Source: Lentisphaerae bacterium GWF2_49_21 (GTDB lineage: Bacteria > Verrucomicrobiota > Lentisphaeria > Victivallales > GWF2-50-93). From it: a DNA stretch of 47,753 nt. Numbering within the stretch: position 1 is the stretch's first letter; every line of letters begins with the position of its first letter. The translations under genes and the position numbers were made by a program. The notes beneath the pieces are model-generated. The model was not told the origin of the DNA. It saw only the letters and a list, made by a program, of their open reading frames with translations, and made no database searches. The stretch covers positions 1 to 47,753 of the forward strand of contig MHBH01000090.1 in the NCBI GenBank assembly GCA_001804805.1, read 5' to 3'. Of this stretch, positions 41,473-47,753 are shown piece by piece.

Positions 41473-41570
41473 GGGCGGGCTTTAGCCTGTCCCCATTCCT
41501 AGATTAAGATGGTACATGCTTCCGCCGTCGCTAAGAAGCTATGGCGGACATGAGAAGCGCGTACCTACTT
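41467..41570. repeat. Palindromic element with AAGTAGG/CCTACTT ends (type E, longer copy)
   Basis: Ends AAGTAGG (41467-41473) and CCTACTT (41564-41570); shares GATTAAGATGGTAC with 34926-34994. Inside are GGGCTTTAGCC and a TCCGCC...GGCGGA hairpin (41521-41548). Its first bases give the stop codon of the upstream methyltransferase gene. Confidence 0.7.
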
Positions 41571-41624
41571 TCTCCACACGAGGATGGACGTCAGAAGATT
41601 CTTTAATTTTTCTTGGAAAACCAC

Positions 41625-41653
41625 TTGACTTGCCTTCATTGGCATATTATTAT
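41625..41653 (+). promoter_or_regulatory. Promoter of the IclR regulator gene
   Basis: TTGACT (41625-41630), 17 bases, TATTAT (41648-41653), 43 bases before the ATG at 41696. A close fit to the sigma-70 consensus. Confidence 0.6.
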
Positions 41654-41695
41654 TTCATCTATACTGAAATATAATTCATCATTGAGGAAATTGAT

Positions 41696-42448
41696 ATGCC
41701 AGGAAATGAACCAGTTCAATCACTTATAAGAGGGCTGGACATCCTTTTATACATAACTCAAAGCCGAGATGGACAAAGACTTAACGATCTTTCCGAAAAG
41801 ATGGACCTCAACCCGAGCACCGTCCACAACCTTGTAAAGTCCCTCCGATTGAAGGGATTTGTGGAAAAATGCCAGGATGGACGGCTGAGGACAGGCAATG
41901 TCTTCCGTGAACTGATGAAGACAAATACAGTTTCCGGATTCCATGGAAAAGTGGAAATGGAGATGAAAAACATTGCCGGAAGATTTAGTAATGCCATCCA
42001 GACTTATTCCGAGATCAGCAATTCCGATATAAACGTAATTATCAGGATGAGTCCCGACATGCCCGGAATAATCCAGCATCCGACGGCTACAAGATTCCAC
42101 CTTTATTACAACGTATCGGCCCTTGTGCATCTGGCCTTTGGAGATTCGGAAGCAATATCATGGCTGAAACTGAGCTATCCGTTCATGGAGGAAGGTTTGA
42201 AATATTGGAAGGACGAGAAAAGCCTGCTGGAATATCTGCGGAAGACGAGAACCCAGGGATATGCAAAAAGTCCGTTCACTGAAAAAGAAGTCCTGAGGAT
42301 TGCCGTTCCGGTTTTTTCTGGCAAAGGACTTTTACGGGGCAGTCTTGGAATCTCGCTTAAATTGATGCCTGACGAGAAAATTGATATGATTGAAAAGAAA
42401 TGCGCAGAAATTCTTATTGCATCTGCAGAAAATATTAAGGAGGAATAA
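41696..42448 (+). CDS. IclR-family transcriptional regulator
   Basis: A 250-residue regulator. Residues 8-68 are a winged helix-turn-helix: VQSLIRGLDILLYITQ, LNDLSEKMDLNPSTVHNLVKSLRLKGFVEK. Residues 75-245 are the IclR effector-binding domain (YYNVSALVHLAFGD, TRTQGYAKS, LRIAVPVFSGKGLLRGSLGISL). Members usually repress small catabolic operons until a small-molecule ligand binds. It has its own promoter (TTGACT/TATTAT) and GAGGAAA before the ATG. Its TAA is 1 base before the start of the Fe-S protein gene, so the two are translationally coupled. Confidence 0.93.
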   Translation: MPGNEPVQSLIRGLDILLYITQSRDGQRLNDLSEKMDLNPSTVHNLVKSLRLKGFVEKCQDGRLRTGNVFRELMKTNTVSGFHGKVEMEMKNIAGRFSNAIQTYSEISNSDINVIIRMSPDMPGIIQHPTATRFHLYYNVSALVHLAFGDSEAISWLKLSYPFMEEGLKYWKDEKSLLEYLRKTRTQGYAKSPFTEKEVLRIAVPVFSGKGLLRGSLGISLKLMPDEKIDMIEKKCAEILIASAENIKEE

Positions 42449-42449
42449 G

Positions 42450-43532
42450 ATGAATACGATGAAGGCCCAGGGAACTGAACGTGAATTTGAACAGGAGGAT
42501 CTCGATGATCCGGTAGAAGCCGCAAGACTTGTGAAAAGGCAGGCGCTTGCTTTTGGTGCGGATGCCGTCGGCATTGGAAACATTGAGAGGTGGGAAGGCT
42601 CACCGCTTCAGATGGATCCCCGCCAGATAATGCCCGAATGCAAATCTATAATCGGGATGGTCTTCAGAGTGATGCGCGGAAGCATGAGAGGAATTGAGGA
42701 AGGCACCTTCTTCAGCAATTATTCCGCAATGGGATATGGCGGACTTACCTATCTCTACATGCCCATGACCGTCATAAACCTCAGCAAGTTCATCGAGGAC
42801 CGCGGTTACGAGGCGATCCCTATGGGGCACCAGAGCGACTGGAGAGCCATTGACAATCTCGGCAACATCAGGAAGGATTATTCGCGTCCGGTCGCTCCCG
42901 GAAGGGCGGCACCTGACATCATGGTCCAGCTGAGAATAGCTGCATATCTTTGCGGTCTCGGTGAAATCGGATTCAGTAAGATGTTCCTCTCGTCCCAGTT
43001 CGGACCCAGGAACCGCGTAGGTCTCGTCCTGACCGACGTGAAGCTCGAACCGGATCCGATTTATGATGGTCCCCAGCTCTGCAACAAATGCATGGCATGT
43101 GTCAAGGCTTGTCCTGGAGGATGTATTAAGAAGGACAAGACAATCAAGGTCAATCTCGCCGGAAAGGAAGTTGAATGGTCTGATCTTGACATGATCAAAT
43201 GCGACGATACGTTCAAGGGTGGAGTCAGGCTTGAAAATGAAATTCCGGAAAATGAAAGATACGTCAAGGGAGACAAGAGTTTTGGGCGTGGATCTTGGAC
43301 ACCCTTCAATGAGAAGCCGAAGAACCTCTACAATACCGGGCAGGCCGTATGTGGAGCCGCAGGCTGTACAAGGGCATGTATGATATCGCTGGAATCGCGC
43401 GGGGTGCTGAAGAACAAGTTCAAGGACAAGTTCCGCAGGCGCAAGCAGTGGAAGGTCGACTGGAGCAAGGATCCGTATCCTGCCGCCTATGAGGCGCCAT
43501 ACAAGATCAAAGATGCAAGCGACGCCGACTGA
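42450..43532 (+). CDS. QueG/reductive-dehalogenase-like 4Fe-4S protein
   Basis: A 360-residue protein (start 42450, AAGGAGG 6 bases upstream). Residues 20-200 resemble the N-terminal catalytic domain of epoxyqueuosine reductase and reductive dehalogenases. The ferredoxin-type part has C211, C214, C217, C221 (CNKCMACVKACP, a [4Fe-4S] ligand set) and a second group C301, C306, C310 (AVCGAAGCTRACM), like the two-cluster pattern of QueG. The QueG substrate-side residues are not clearly present, so it is probably a related enzyme with another substrate. It shares an operon with the IclR regulator and is flanked by methyltransferase and U32-like genes. A dehalogenase role is not supported. Confidence 0.72.
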   Translation: MNTMKAQGTEREFEQEDLDDPVEAARLVKRQALAFGADAVGIGNIERWEGSPLQMDPRQIMPECKSIIGMVFRVMRGSMRGIEEGTFFSNYSAMGYGGLTYLYMPMTVINLSKFIEDRGYEAIPMGHQSDWRAIDNLGNIRKDYSRPVAPGRAAPDIMVQLRIAAYLCGLGEIGFSKMFLSSQFGPRNRVGLVLTDVKLEPDPIYDGPQLCNKCMACVKACPGGCIKKDKTIKVNLAGKEVEWSDLDMIKCDDTFKGGVRLENEIPENERYVKGDKSFGRGSWTPFNEKPKNLYNTGQAVCGAAGCTRACMISLESRGVLKNKFKDKFRRRKQWKVDWSKDPYPAAYEAPYKIKDASDAD

Positions 43533-43549
43533 GGGAATTGTAAAAGCCA

Positions 43550-43670
43550 ACTTCCAAATTCAAAAATAGAAAGAACAGCCCTTACGGGCTTGACGAACAA
43601 ATTCCAAATTGAAATTCATTCGTTTGTAGTTAATGTCGCAAGACATGTTTCTTAATTGGAATTTATTCAA
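43550..43670. repeat. Palindromic intergenic element between Fe-S genes
   Basis: AACTTCCAAATTC (from about 43550) and AAATTCCAAATTG face TTAATTGGAATTT (43652-43664) as imperfect inverted arms. Inside are hairpins CAGCCCTTACGGGCTTG and ATGTCGCAAGACAT. The next gene's ATG (43673) follows with no clear ribosome site. Confidence 0.55.
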
Positions 43671-43672
43671 TA

Positions 43673-44704
43673 ATGAAAAAGAATGGGAAAATCAAATTTG
43701 CCGTCGGATACCAGGAACCTGAGAATGGAGAGGATTTCCTCTCCATTGTCGAGGATTATCGCGGGCATATTTCAGAAATATATTTTGCCTGGCCTGGAAA
43801 GGCCTCCGGCAGACCTGCGCTTGGCAAGGGCAGGGAAGCTGAATGTTCCATTGAAGAGCTCGAATATAATATTTCAGAGATCCGGAAAATGGGTGTTAAA
43901 CTGGATCTCCTTTTCAACGCCGCCTGCTATGGAGGCAAAGCCGCCAGCAAGGAGCTTGAGAAAGAGGTCGTGACAACTGCGAAGCGGGTGATAGATGTCG
44001 CAGGAGGGCTGGAAATCATTACAACCTCATCAATTGCTATCGCCTGGATCTTCAAGAAGCATTTCCCAAAGGTTGAAGTCCGGGCATCTGTAAACATGAA
44101 GATAGGCTCTCCAGAATCAATGAGCTATGTTTCAGAGCTTTTCGACAGCTTCCATCTCCAGCGGGATGTCCAGAGGAACATCAGCCACGCCATGGAGACC
44201 AAGAAATGGTGCAAGGAAAACGGAAAGAAACTCTGCATCCTGGCTAACAGCGGCTGTCTGTACTACTGTCCGGGCCAGCTTTTCCATGACAATCTTGTTG
44301 CACACGATTCAGAAGTTTCCGGAAAAGAGGGGATCGATGGATTTGTCCCGCATGTCTGCTGGAACCTTTTCAAGGATCCGGAAAAGCGTTCCGCCATTTT
44401 GAAAGCCACCTGGATCCGTCCGGAGGATATGAAAAACTATGAAGGCATCGCGGATGTTGCGAAACTCGCAACCCGCATCCATTCGAACCCGAGAATGGTA
44501 ATAGATGCATATGTCAATGGAAGACATGACGGCAACCTTCTTGATCTTTTTGAGCCGACCTTCTCGATGGCATTGGCCCCGGAGATAGTTTCAAACAGCA
44601 AGTTTCCGGACGACTGGTTCAGGAAAACGTCGACGTGCGGACATAAGTGCCATAAGTGCGAATACTGCGATGAACTTTACCCAAAACTTCTTGAAAGATT
44701 GTAA
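43673..44704 (+). CDS. U32-peptidase-like Fe-S protein
   Basis: A 343-residue protein. The fold looks like the U32 family (UbiU/UbiV, RlhA, TrhP): LDLLFNAACYGG, IITTSSIAIAWIFKKHFPKVEVRASVNM, and NSGCLYYCPGQLFHDNLVAHD. Cysteines C195, C199 and C229 and a C-terminal set C322, C326, C329, C332 (CGHKCHKCEYC) may bind one or two Fe-S clusters. U32 members with such clusters do oxygen-independent hydroxylations, despite the name. No proteolytic role can be deduced. It follows the Fe-S protein gene by 140 bases with a palindromic repeat between them; no ribosome site is obvious before the ATG. Confidence 0.75.
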   Translation: MKKNGKIKFAVGYQEPENGEDFLSIVEDYRGHISEIYFAWPGKASGRPALGKGREAECSIEELEYNISEIRKMGVKLDLLFNAACYGGKAASKELEKEVVTTAKRVIDVAGGLEIITTSSIAIAWIFKKHFPKVEVRASVNMKIGSPESMSYVSELFDSFHLQRDVQRNISHAMETKKWCKENGKKLCILANSGCLYYCPGQLFHDNLVAHDSEVSGKEGIDGFVPHVCWNLFKDPEKRSAILKATWIRPEDMKNYEGIADVAKLATRIHSNPRMVIDAYVNGRHDGNLLDLFEPTFSMALAPEIVSNSKFPDDWFRKTSTCGHKCHKCEYCDELYPKLLERL

Positions 44705-44744
44705 ATGGACTGCGGGATACCAGAGAACTATAAAGCATATAATT

Positions 44745-44906
44745 GAGGCAATTTCAAAATTGCCTCTATTGAGCTGATTGCTTTCGTTGGAGTACAAGCT
44801 TCAGCTTGCGTAACCTGTTGAATAGTAAGACAAACTAATCCGCCGCGGCGGACCAACGGGCATATTTCCGCGACAACCGGTTTATTGTATTTTTGAAATC
44901 AGCTCA
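44745..44906. repeat. Composite palindromic element (type A, second copy)
   Basis: GAGGCAATTTCAAAATTGCCTC (hairpin from 44745), then TTGAGCTGATT, with the matching TGAAATCAGCTCA at 44894-44906. The interior differs from 32027-32187: GTTGGAGTACAAGCTTCAGC and a CCGCCGCGGCGG hairpin (44841-44852). It lies in the 449-base gap 44705-45153, which contains no gene. Confidence 0.7.
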
Positions 44907-44927
44907 TTTACATGAGACAATTGATAT

Positions 44928-44999
44928 GTAGGAGTTCACAGCTTCAGATGTGTCTTGGAGAGTTAATTGAAGAGCACAGCTAAAGTTGTGAACTCCAAC
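44928..44999. repeat. Inner unit of type A element as a free-standing copy
   Basis: GTAGGAGTTCACAGCTTCAG (44928-44947) and TAAAGTTGTGAACTCCAAC (44981-44999) form imperfect inverted arms, the same as the inner part of 32027-32187. This shows that the inner and outer parts of the element move or amplify separately. Confidence 0.7.
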
Positions 45000-45053
45000 A
45001 TATATCTGCATGAAACAATATAACTGGTCAGTGTAAGCAGAATTTATAGATTG

Positions 45054-45123
45054 CCGGCGGGACCTGTCCTGACCTGTAGTGAGCTTGTCGAACTAGCTTG
45101 TCGAAGGATGCCAGCGCTCCATA
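45054..45123. repeat. Short intergenic repeat with GCCGG and GCGCTCCATA ends
   Basis: GCCGGCGGGACC starts it and GATGCCAGCGCTCCATA ends it; the middle has two direct copies of AGCTTGTCGAA. The right end recurs at 47643-47659. Confidence 0.5.
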
Positions 45124-45128
45124 ATATT

Positions 45129-45156
45129 ATAAAATTTCCGTCCGGAAAATTTATTA
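45129..45156 (-). terminator. Hairpin at the end of the ankyrin gene
   Basis: A 12-position stem (45129-45140 with 43-54 of the same hundred, one A-A mismatch) next to the TAA stop of the ankyrin gene, a CG cap and AT-rich arms. It resembles the ftsK/GH78 hairpin. Confidence 0.45.
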
Positions 45157-45984
45157 TTTCTTCGGCTTTGTCTTCTTTATGATGTCGTAGAGGGGGCTTT
45201 CCTTCTTGACCAGGTCTTCCGGAGACTTCTTGTCACCGTTCTTCGTAGTCGCCTTTGCCCCTTTTTCCATAAGGAACTTGACTATGTCCACCTTGAGGTC
45301 GTCGGTGGCCTTTTTGTTGAGAAGAACAACATGCAGAGGAGTATTTTTAGATTCGTCGGGTTCATTGACATTTGCTCCAATGGCTATAAGCTCCTTTGCG
45401 GCTTCAAAACTTCCAAAATCAGTCTTCTTGTCACCGCCGGGTATTCCCGGTGAGTCCAGCAGCTCATGCAGGGAGCATGCATTTCCCCTGTCTGTAAGCT
45501 TCGCCCCGTATTTGATGAAGGCATTTACTATTTCCATGTAGTTTTTGACATCTGCGGTACGAATATTCTTCTTTGCAAGGATTTTAAGAGGGCCTTTTCC
45601 TTCCTTGTCCGTGACGCTGAAGCTGAGCTTTTGTCCGGCAAGATAATCTAATGTCGCCAGATAGTCCTTCTTTCTTGCATCATTCGGAGAACCCATGGCG
45701 CTTGCCATCTTGAGGATGGCTGTCTCTCCAGTAGCTGCAGTTTTGGCGTCCAGCTTTGCCCCCTTTTCAACAAGGTACTTGATGATGTCCAGCCTTGCCA
45801 TTCCCGCTGCCTCAACAAGGGGATAGCTTAGATACTCCATTTCCTTGTTGACAATATCAGGTTTTTCCTCGACAAGTGATTTCACCTTTGCAAGGTTGTT
45901 GTCGGTGATGGCCTTCATCATAAGGTTCTGCGAAAAGCAGGAAATCGAAAGTAAGATTGTGACGACAGCAAGCAATGTCTTCAT
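45154..45984 (-). CDS. Exported ankyrin-repeat protein
   Basis: A 276-residue protein. Start at ATG 45984, with GGGGAGG 5 bases before it, rather than the longer frame. Residues 1-18 are a signal peptide (TLLAVVTILLSISCFSQ). Residues 20-270 hold ankyrin repeats: LMMKAITDNNLAKVKSLVEE, YPLVEAAGMARLDIIKYLVEKGAKL, EIVNAFIKYGAKLTDRG, AAKELIAIGANVNEPDESKNTPLHVVLL, and VDIVKFLMEKGAKATTKNGDK. Ankyrin repeats bind other proteins, here in the periplasm or outside. No catalytic domain is seen. It is monocistronic and ends in a hairpin. Confidence 0.85.
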   Translation of the reverse strand: MKTLLAVVTILLSISCFSQNLMMKAITDNNLAKVKSLVEEKPDIVNKEMEYLSYPLVEAAGMARLDIIKYLVEKGAKLDAKTAATGETAILKMASAMGSPNDARKKDYLATLDYLAGQKLSFSVTDKEGKGPLKILAKKNIRTADVKNYMEIVNAFIKYGAKLTDRGNACSLHELLDSPGIPGGDKKTDFGSFEAAKELIAIGANVNEPDESKNTPLHVVLLNKKATDDLKVDIVKFLMEKGAKATTKNGDKKSPEDLVKKESPLYDIIKKTKPKK

Positions 45985-46119
45985 AAAAACCTCCCCAATA
46001 TGTTTTTTTGTAGAACAAAAAAACATATATTCGGATATGGAATTTTCAATGAATGATATGAATTTGATTGTTAAGCACAACCCGGATACTGTATTTCAAC
46101 ATTATCAGAAAGGGAACAG

Positions 46120-46247
46120 ATGAAAGCTTTGTTATTTCTGCTTCTTTCATTATTTTATCATTTTTCCGCCATTTCCACGGATTGTATACCACTTGGCAGA
46201 ACAACTATGACAACCTCGAAGCATTTGCGAAGGAAGTGAAGAAGTAG
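46120..46247 (+). pseudogene. Remnant of a small secreted-protein gene (probable frameshift)
   Basis: ATG 46120 opens a frame of 39 codons with a signal-like N terminus (ALLFLLLSLFYHFSA). From about 46199 a different frame reads NNYDNLEAFAKEVKK and stops at TAG 46245-46247, which looks like a real C-terminal helix. The two pieces may be the start and end of one degraded gene with an internal deletion. Inference only; the window offers no complete copy. Confidence 0.4.
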
Positions 46248-46278
46248 AGAAAACAGGTTTTTGCGGGGACATAGTACT

Positions 46279-46887
46279 ATGAGCAGAAATAACAAAATAA
46301 TATTATGTGTTGTACTCTCTTTTGTGGCATTCGCATCTGTTGCAATTGTGATAGGAATACAGCAATTTAGGAAGGAAATGCACAAAGGATTCATGAATCC
46401 TCTGATATATGAATCTCCAAGTCCAAGTCAGATGGGGAAGGCCATGTTCGTAACCCAGGGTTTTCAGGATAGAGGAATGCATCTTTATATAAGTGATAAC
46501 AAGGCAAGACAAGAAAACATTGACGTGGGTGAAATATTTTGGTCTCATACCAAGGCAACAAGAGCAACATGGTCTAAGGATGGTTCAATCATTGCGTGTG
46601 AAAACGATATTGGGAACCATGAATATTTCTCATACGTATATGATTTTCAAAAGGACATATTGTATTATCCACCTGGAATTTCCTGGTGCAGCGCTGAATA
46701 TAATTTGTCAGAAGAAGCATGGGCTGAACATTCCCAAAAAATGAAATTACTTATTGATGAAAGAGGAGGAAGAACCAAGGACATAGATCTTAACCTCATT
46801 TATGGAAACGGCCGTGCTCCTTCCACTAAGGAATGGGAAGAGTTGAATAAATTATACAAACCGTTCGAGACAAAAAGTAACAGGTGA
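46279..46887 (+). CDS. Membrane-anchored protein of unknown function
   Basis: A 202-residue protein (ATG 46279; a TTG at 46261 is less likely). Residues 6-27 are a hydrophobic anchor (ILCVVLSFVAFASVAIVIG); the rest should lie outside the cytoplasm. ATWSKDGSIIACEND resembles a single beta-propeller (TolB-like) blade, but the protein is too short for a propeller. No family is recognised. It is AT-rich compared with the housekeeping genes and lies between an ankyrin gene and a toxin-antitoxin pair, so it may belong to acquired DNA. Confidence 0.6.
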   Translation: MSRNNKIILCVVLSFVAFASVAIVIGIQQFRKEMHKGFMNPLIYESPSPSQMGKAMFVTQGFQDRGMHLYISDNKARQENIDVGEIFWSHTKATRATWSKDGSIIACENDIGNHEYFSYVYDFQKDILYYPPGISWCSAEYNLSEEAWAEHSQKMKLLIDERGGRTKDIDLNLIYGNGRAPSTKEWEELNKLYKPFETKSNR

Positions 46888-46935
46888 ACATAAATCTCCA
46901 TAGGTATGGAAGTAGCGCTGCTTTCTTATTATTGC

Positions 46936-46975
46936 TTGCAATTATATACGTATATGATATAATAGTGTACGTATA
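46936..46975 (+). promoter_or_regulatory. Promoter and palindromic operator of the toxin-antitoxin pair
   Basis: TTGCAA (46936-46941), 16 bases, TATAAT (46958-46963). ATATACGTATAT (46944-46955) is a perfect 12-bp palindrome in the spacer, and TACGTA recurs at 46968-46973 after the -10. This suits autorepression by the antitoxin complex. GAGGCGG precedes the ATG. Confidence 0.6.
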
Positions 46976-46988
46976 AAAAGAGGCGGAT

Positions 46989-47210
46989 ATGAAAAACAAA
47001 CTGACAGTTGCAATCGAAAAGGATCTGATTCCTAAGGCCAAATCATATGCGAGGAGCCATGGAACTTCGCTGTCTGAAATTATTGAAAAGACATTCAGGA
47101 GCCTTCCTGAAGGGAGAGGGATATCTTTTTCCGGCAGATGGAGGGGCAAGTTTACGGCTGCCCGTAAAAACGAGGACAGGTTTAAGAAACTTGCTGAGAA
47201 GTATTTATGA
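46989..47210 (+). CDS. Antitoxin of a VapBC-type pair (DUF6364-like)
   Basis: A 73-residue protein. KLTVAIEKDLIPKAKSYARSHGTSLSEIIEKTFRSL is a ribbon-helix-helix-like DNA-binding N terminus with a long helix, typical of DUF6364-type antitoxins. The basic C terminus (SGRWRGKFTAARKNEDRFKKLAEKYL) probably wraps the toxin. It overlaps the PIN toxin gene by 4 bases (ATGA), giving coupled expression. A palindromic operator lies in its promoter. Confidence 0.82.
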   Translation: MKNKLTVAIEKDLIPKAKSYARSHGTSLSEIIEKTFRSLPEGRGISFSGRWRGKFTAARKNEDRFKKLAEKYL

Positions 47211-47626
47211 GGATACTTGTCGATACAGACATACTGATTGATGTTGCCCTTGACAGGAAGCCATTTTCAAATGACGCATCATTGCTTCTGGACAAGCTTG
47301 AAATGAAACAAGCTGATGGATTTATTGCCTGGCACTCACTATCAAACTTATATTATATTTGCTCATCTTCCATTCAGGACAGGAAACTGAAGGAATATAT
47401 CAAAGAACTTCTGATGTTCCTATCTGTATCAGCAACAACATCAAAAGATGCAAGTTATGCATTAGGCCTGAATGTCGGCGATTTTGAGGACGCCCTGCAG
47501 ATTTCCGCAGCAATATCATGTAAGGCAGAATTTATTGTCACAAGGAACATAAGGGATTTCAAGCATTCACCCGTTCCTGCATGCCTTCCTGGAGAGATCA
47601 TAAGGATTATTGATAGGAACTTATAA
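47207..47626 (+). CDS. PIN-domain ribonuclease toxin (VapC-like)
   Basis: A 139-residue PIN domain. Acidic residues for metal binding are D6 and D8 (VDTDILID), an acidic residue in the DKLEMK region, DFEDALQ near residue 92, and TRNIRDF near 112. VapC toxins cut tRNA or rRNA when freed from the antitoxin. The catalytic acids are all present, so it is probably active. It forms a pair with the preceding antitoxin gene and is followed by a palindromic repeat. Confidence 0.9.
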   Translation: MRILVDTDILIDVALDRKPFSNDASLLLDKLEMKQADGFIAWHSLSNLYYICSSSIQDRKLKEYIKELLMFLSVSATTSKDASYALGLNVGDFEDALQISAAISCKAEFIVTRNIRDFKHSPVPACLPGEIIRIIDRNL

Positions 47627-47632
47627 AATTCC

Positions 47633-47659
47633 TGCCGGCAAGATGCCGGCGCTCCATAG
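47633..47659. repeat. Short intergenic repeat after the PIN toxin gene
   Basis: TGCCGGCAAGATGCCGGC (a small hairpin), ending GCGCTCCATA, as at 45113-45122. It is the short version of the 45054-45123 repeat. The remaining bases to the window end (47660-47753) hold no feature that I can support. Confidence 0.5.
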
Positions 47660-47753
47660 GATATAAATTTGGTTCGTTTTCATTTTGAGTGGGTTTCTAT
47701 TTTATGTTAGTGGTTCGTAATGGGCATTGACTTTGGTAAAGTTCAAATTGCCA

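Noticed and set aside
42450-43532. Reductive dehalogenase identity for the QueG-like protein
   Set aside because: No twin-arginine signal, no membrane anchor gene and no cobalamin-binding signature that I could confirm.
44840-44860. CCGCCGCGGCGG as a possible chi-like or origin motif
   Set aside because: It sits inside a palindromic repeat and is explained by that structure.

Overview
The window looks like chromosomal DNA of a Gram-negative bacterium of the PVC group, most probably a Lentisphaerota (Victivallales-like) member. The basis is a prepilin-like protein with an FTLIELLVV leader and a variant H-X-DG C-terminal motif, a polysaccharide-degradation repertoire (GH5, GH78, SGNH and sialate-O-acetylesterase-type esterases), an LptA/OstA-like periplasmic protein (an LPS outer membrane), and an anaerobic class III ribonucleotide reductase. 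This assignment is inference from gene content; no database search was run.

Layout. 1-511: end of an rRNA operon (23S 3' end, 5S, hairpins). 575-1430: a pentapeptide-repeat protein and a zinc-ribbon protein. 1519-8629: a type II secretion/type IV pilus-like region. A minus-strand operon (hybrid histidine kinase, response regulator, FimT/GspH pseudopilin) is divergent from a plus-strand operon (GspI-, GspJ- and giant GspK-like minor pseudopilins plus a small exported protein). 8635-13500: M14 carboxypeptidase, a phosphoesterase-TM-carbohydrate-binding-like fusion, and a two-module secreted esterase. 13870-17943 (minus): class III RNR operon (nrdD, a separate glycyl-radical polypeptide, nrdG) followed by an LptA-like protein and a thioesterase, with a tandem NrdR-box pair upstream. 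18260-19876: REC-sensor-kinase hybrid. 19813-25394 (minus): housekeeping series RodZ-like, aroQ, accB, accC, Asp23, AmaP-like, maf, the last genes joined by 4-bp overlaps. 25565-26952: accessory patch with a BrnT/BrnA toxin-antitoxin pair and a lipoprotein. 27195-31922: GH78 rhamnosidase and FtsK. 32272-40065: sugar-degradation island (ADP-ribosylglycohydrolase, AraC regulator, two GH5 enzymes, SGNH esterase, secreted pseudopilin). 40387-44704: URO-D-type methyltransferase, IclR regulator, QueG-like Fe-S protein, U32-like Fe-S protein. 45154-47626: ankyrin protein, gene remnant, unknown membrane protein, VapBC-type PIN toxin-antitoxin.

Intergenic DNA is unusually structured. At least ten palindromic or nested inverted-repeat elements of several families lie between genes, some abutting or supplying stop codons, and several AT-rich hairpins have a stop codon built into the stem.

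The most notable points are the class III RNR whose glycyl-radical site (RVCGYH) is on its own 61-residue gene under apparent NrdR control; the membrane-tethered phosphoesterase with an external sugar-binding-like domain; the kinase-regulator-pseudopilin operon; prepilin leaders lacking the -1 glycine; and the Fe-S/methyltransferase cluster.
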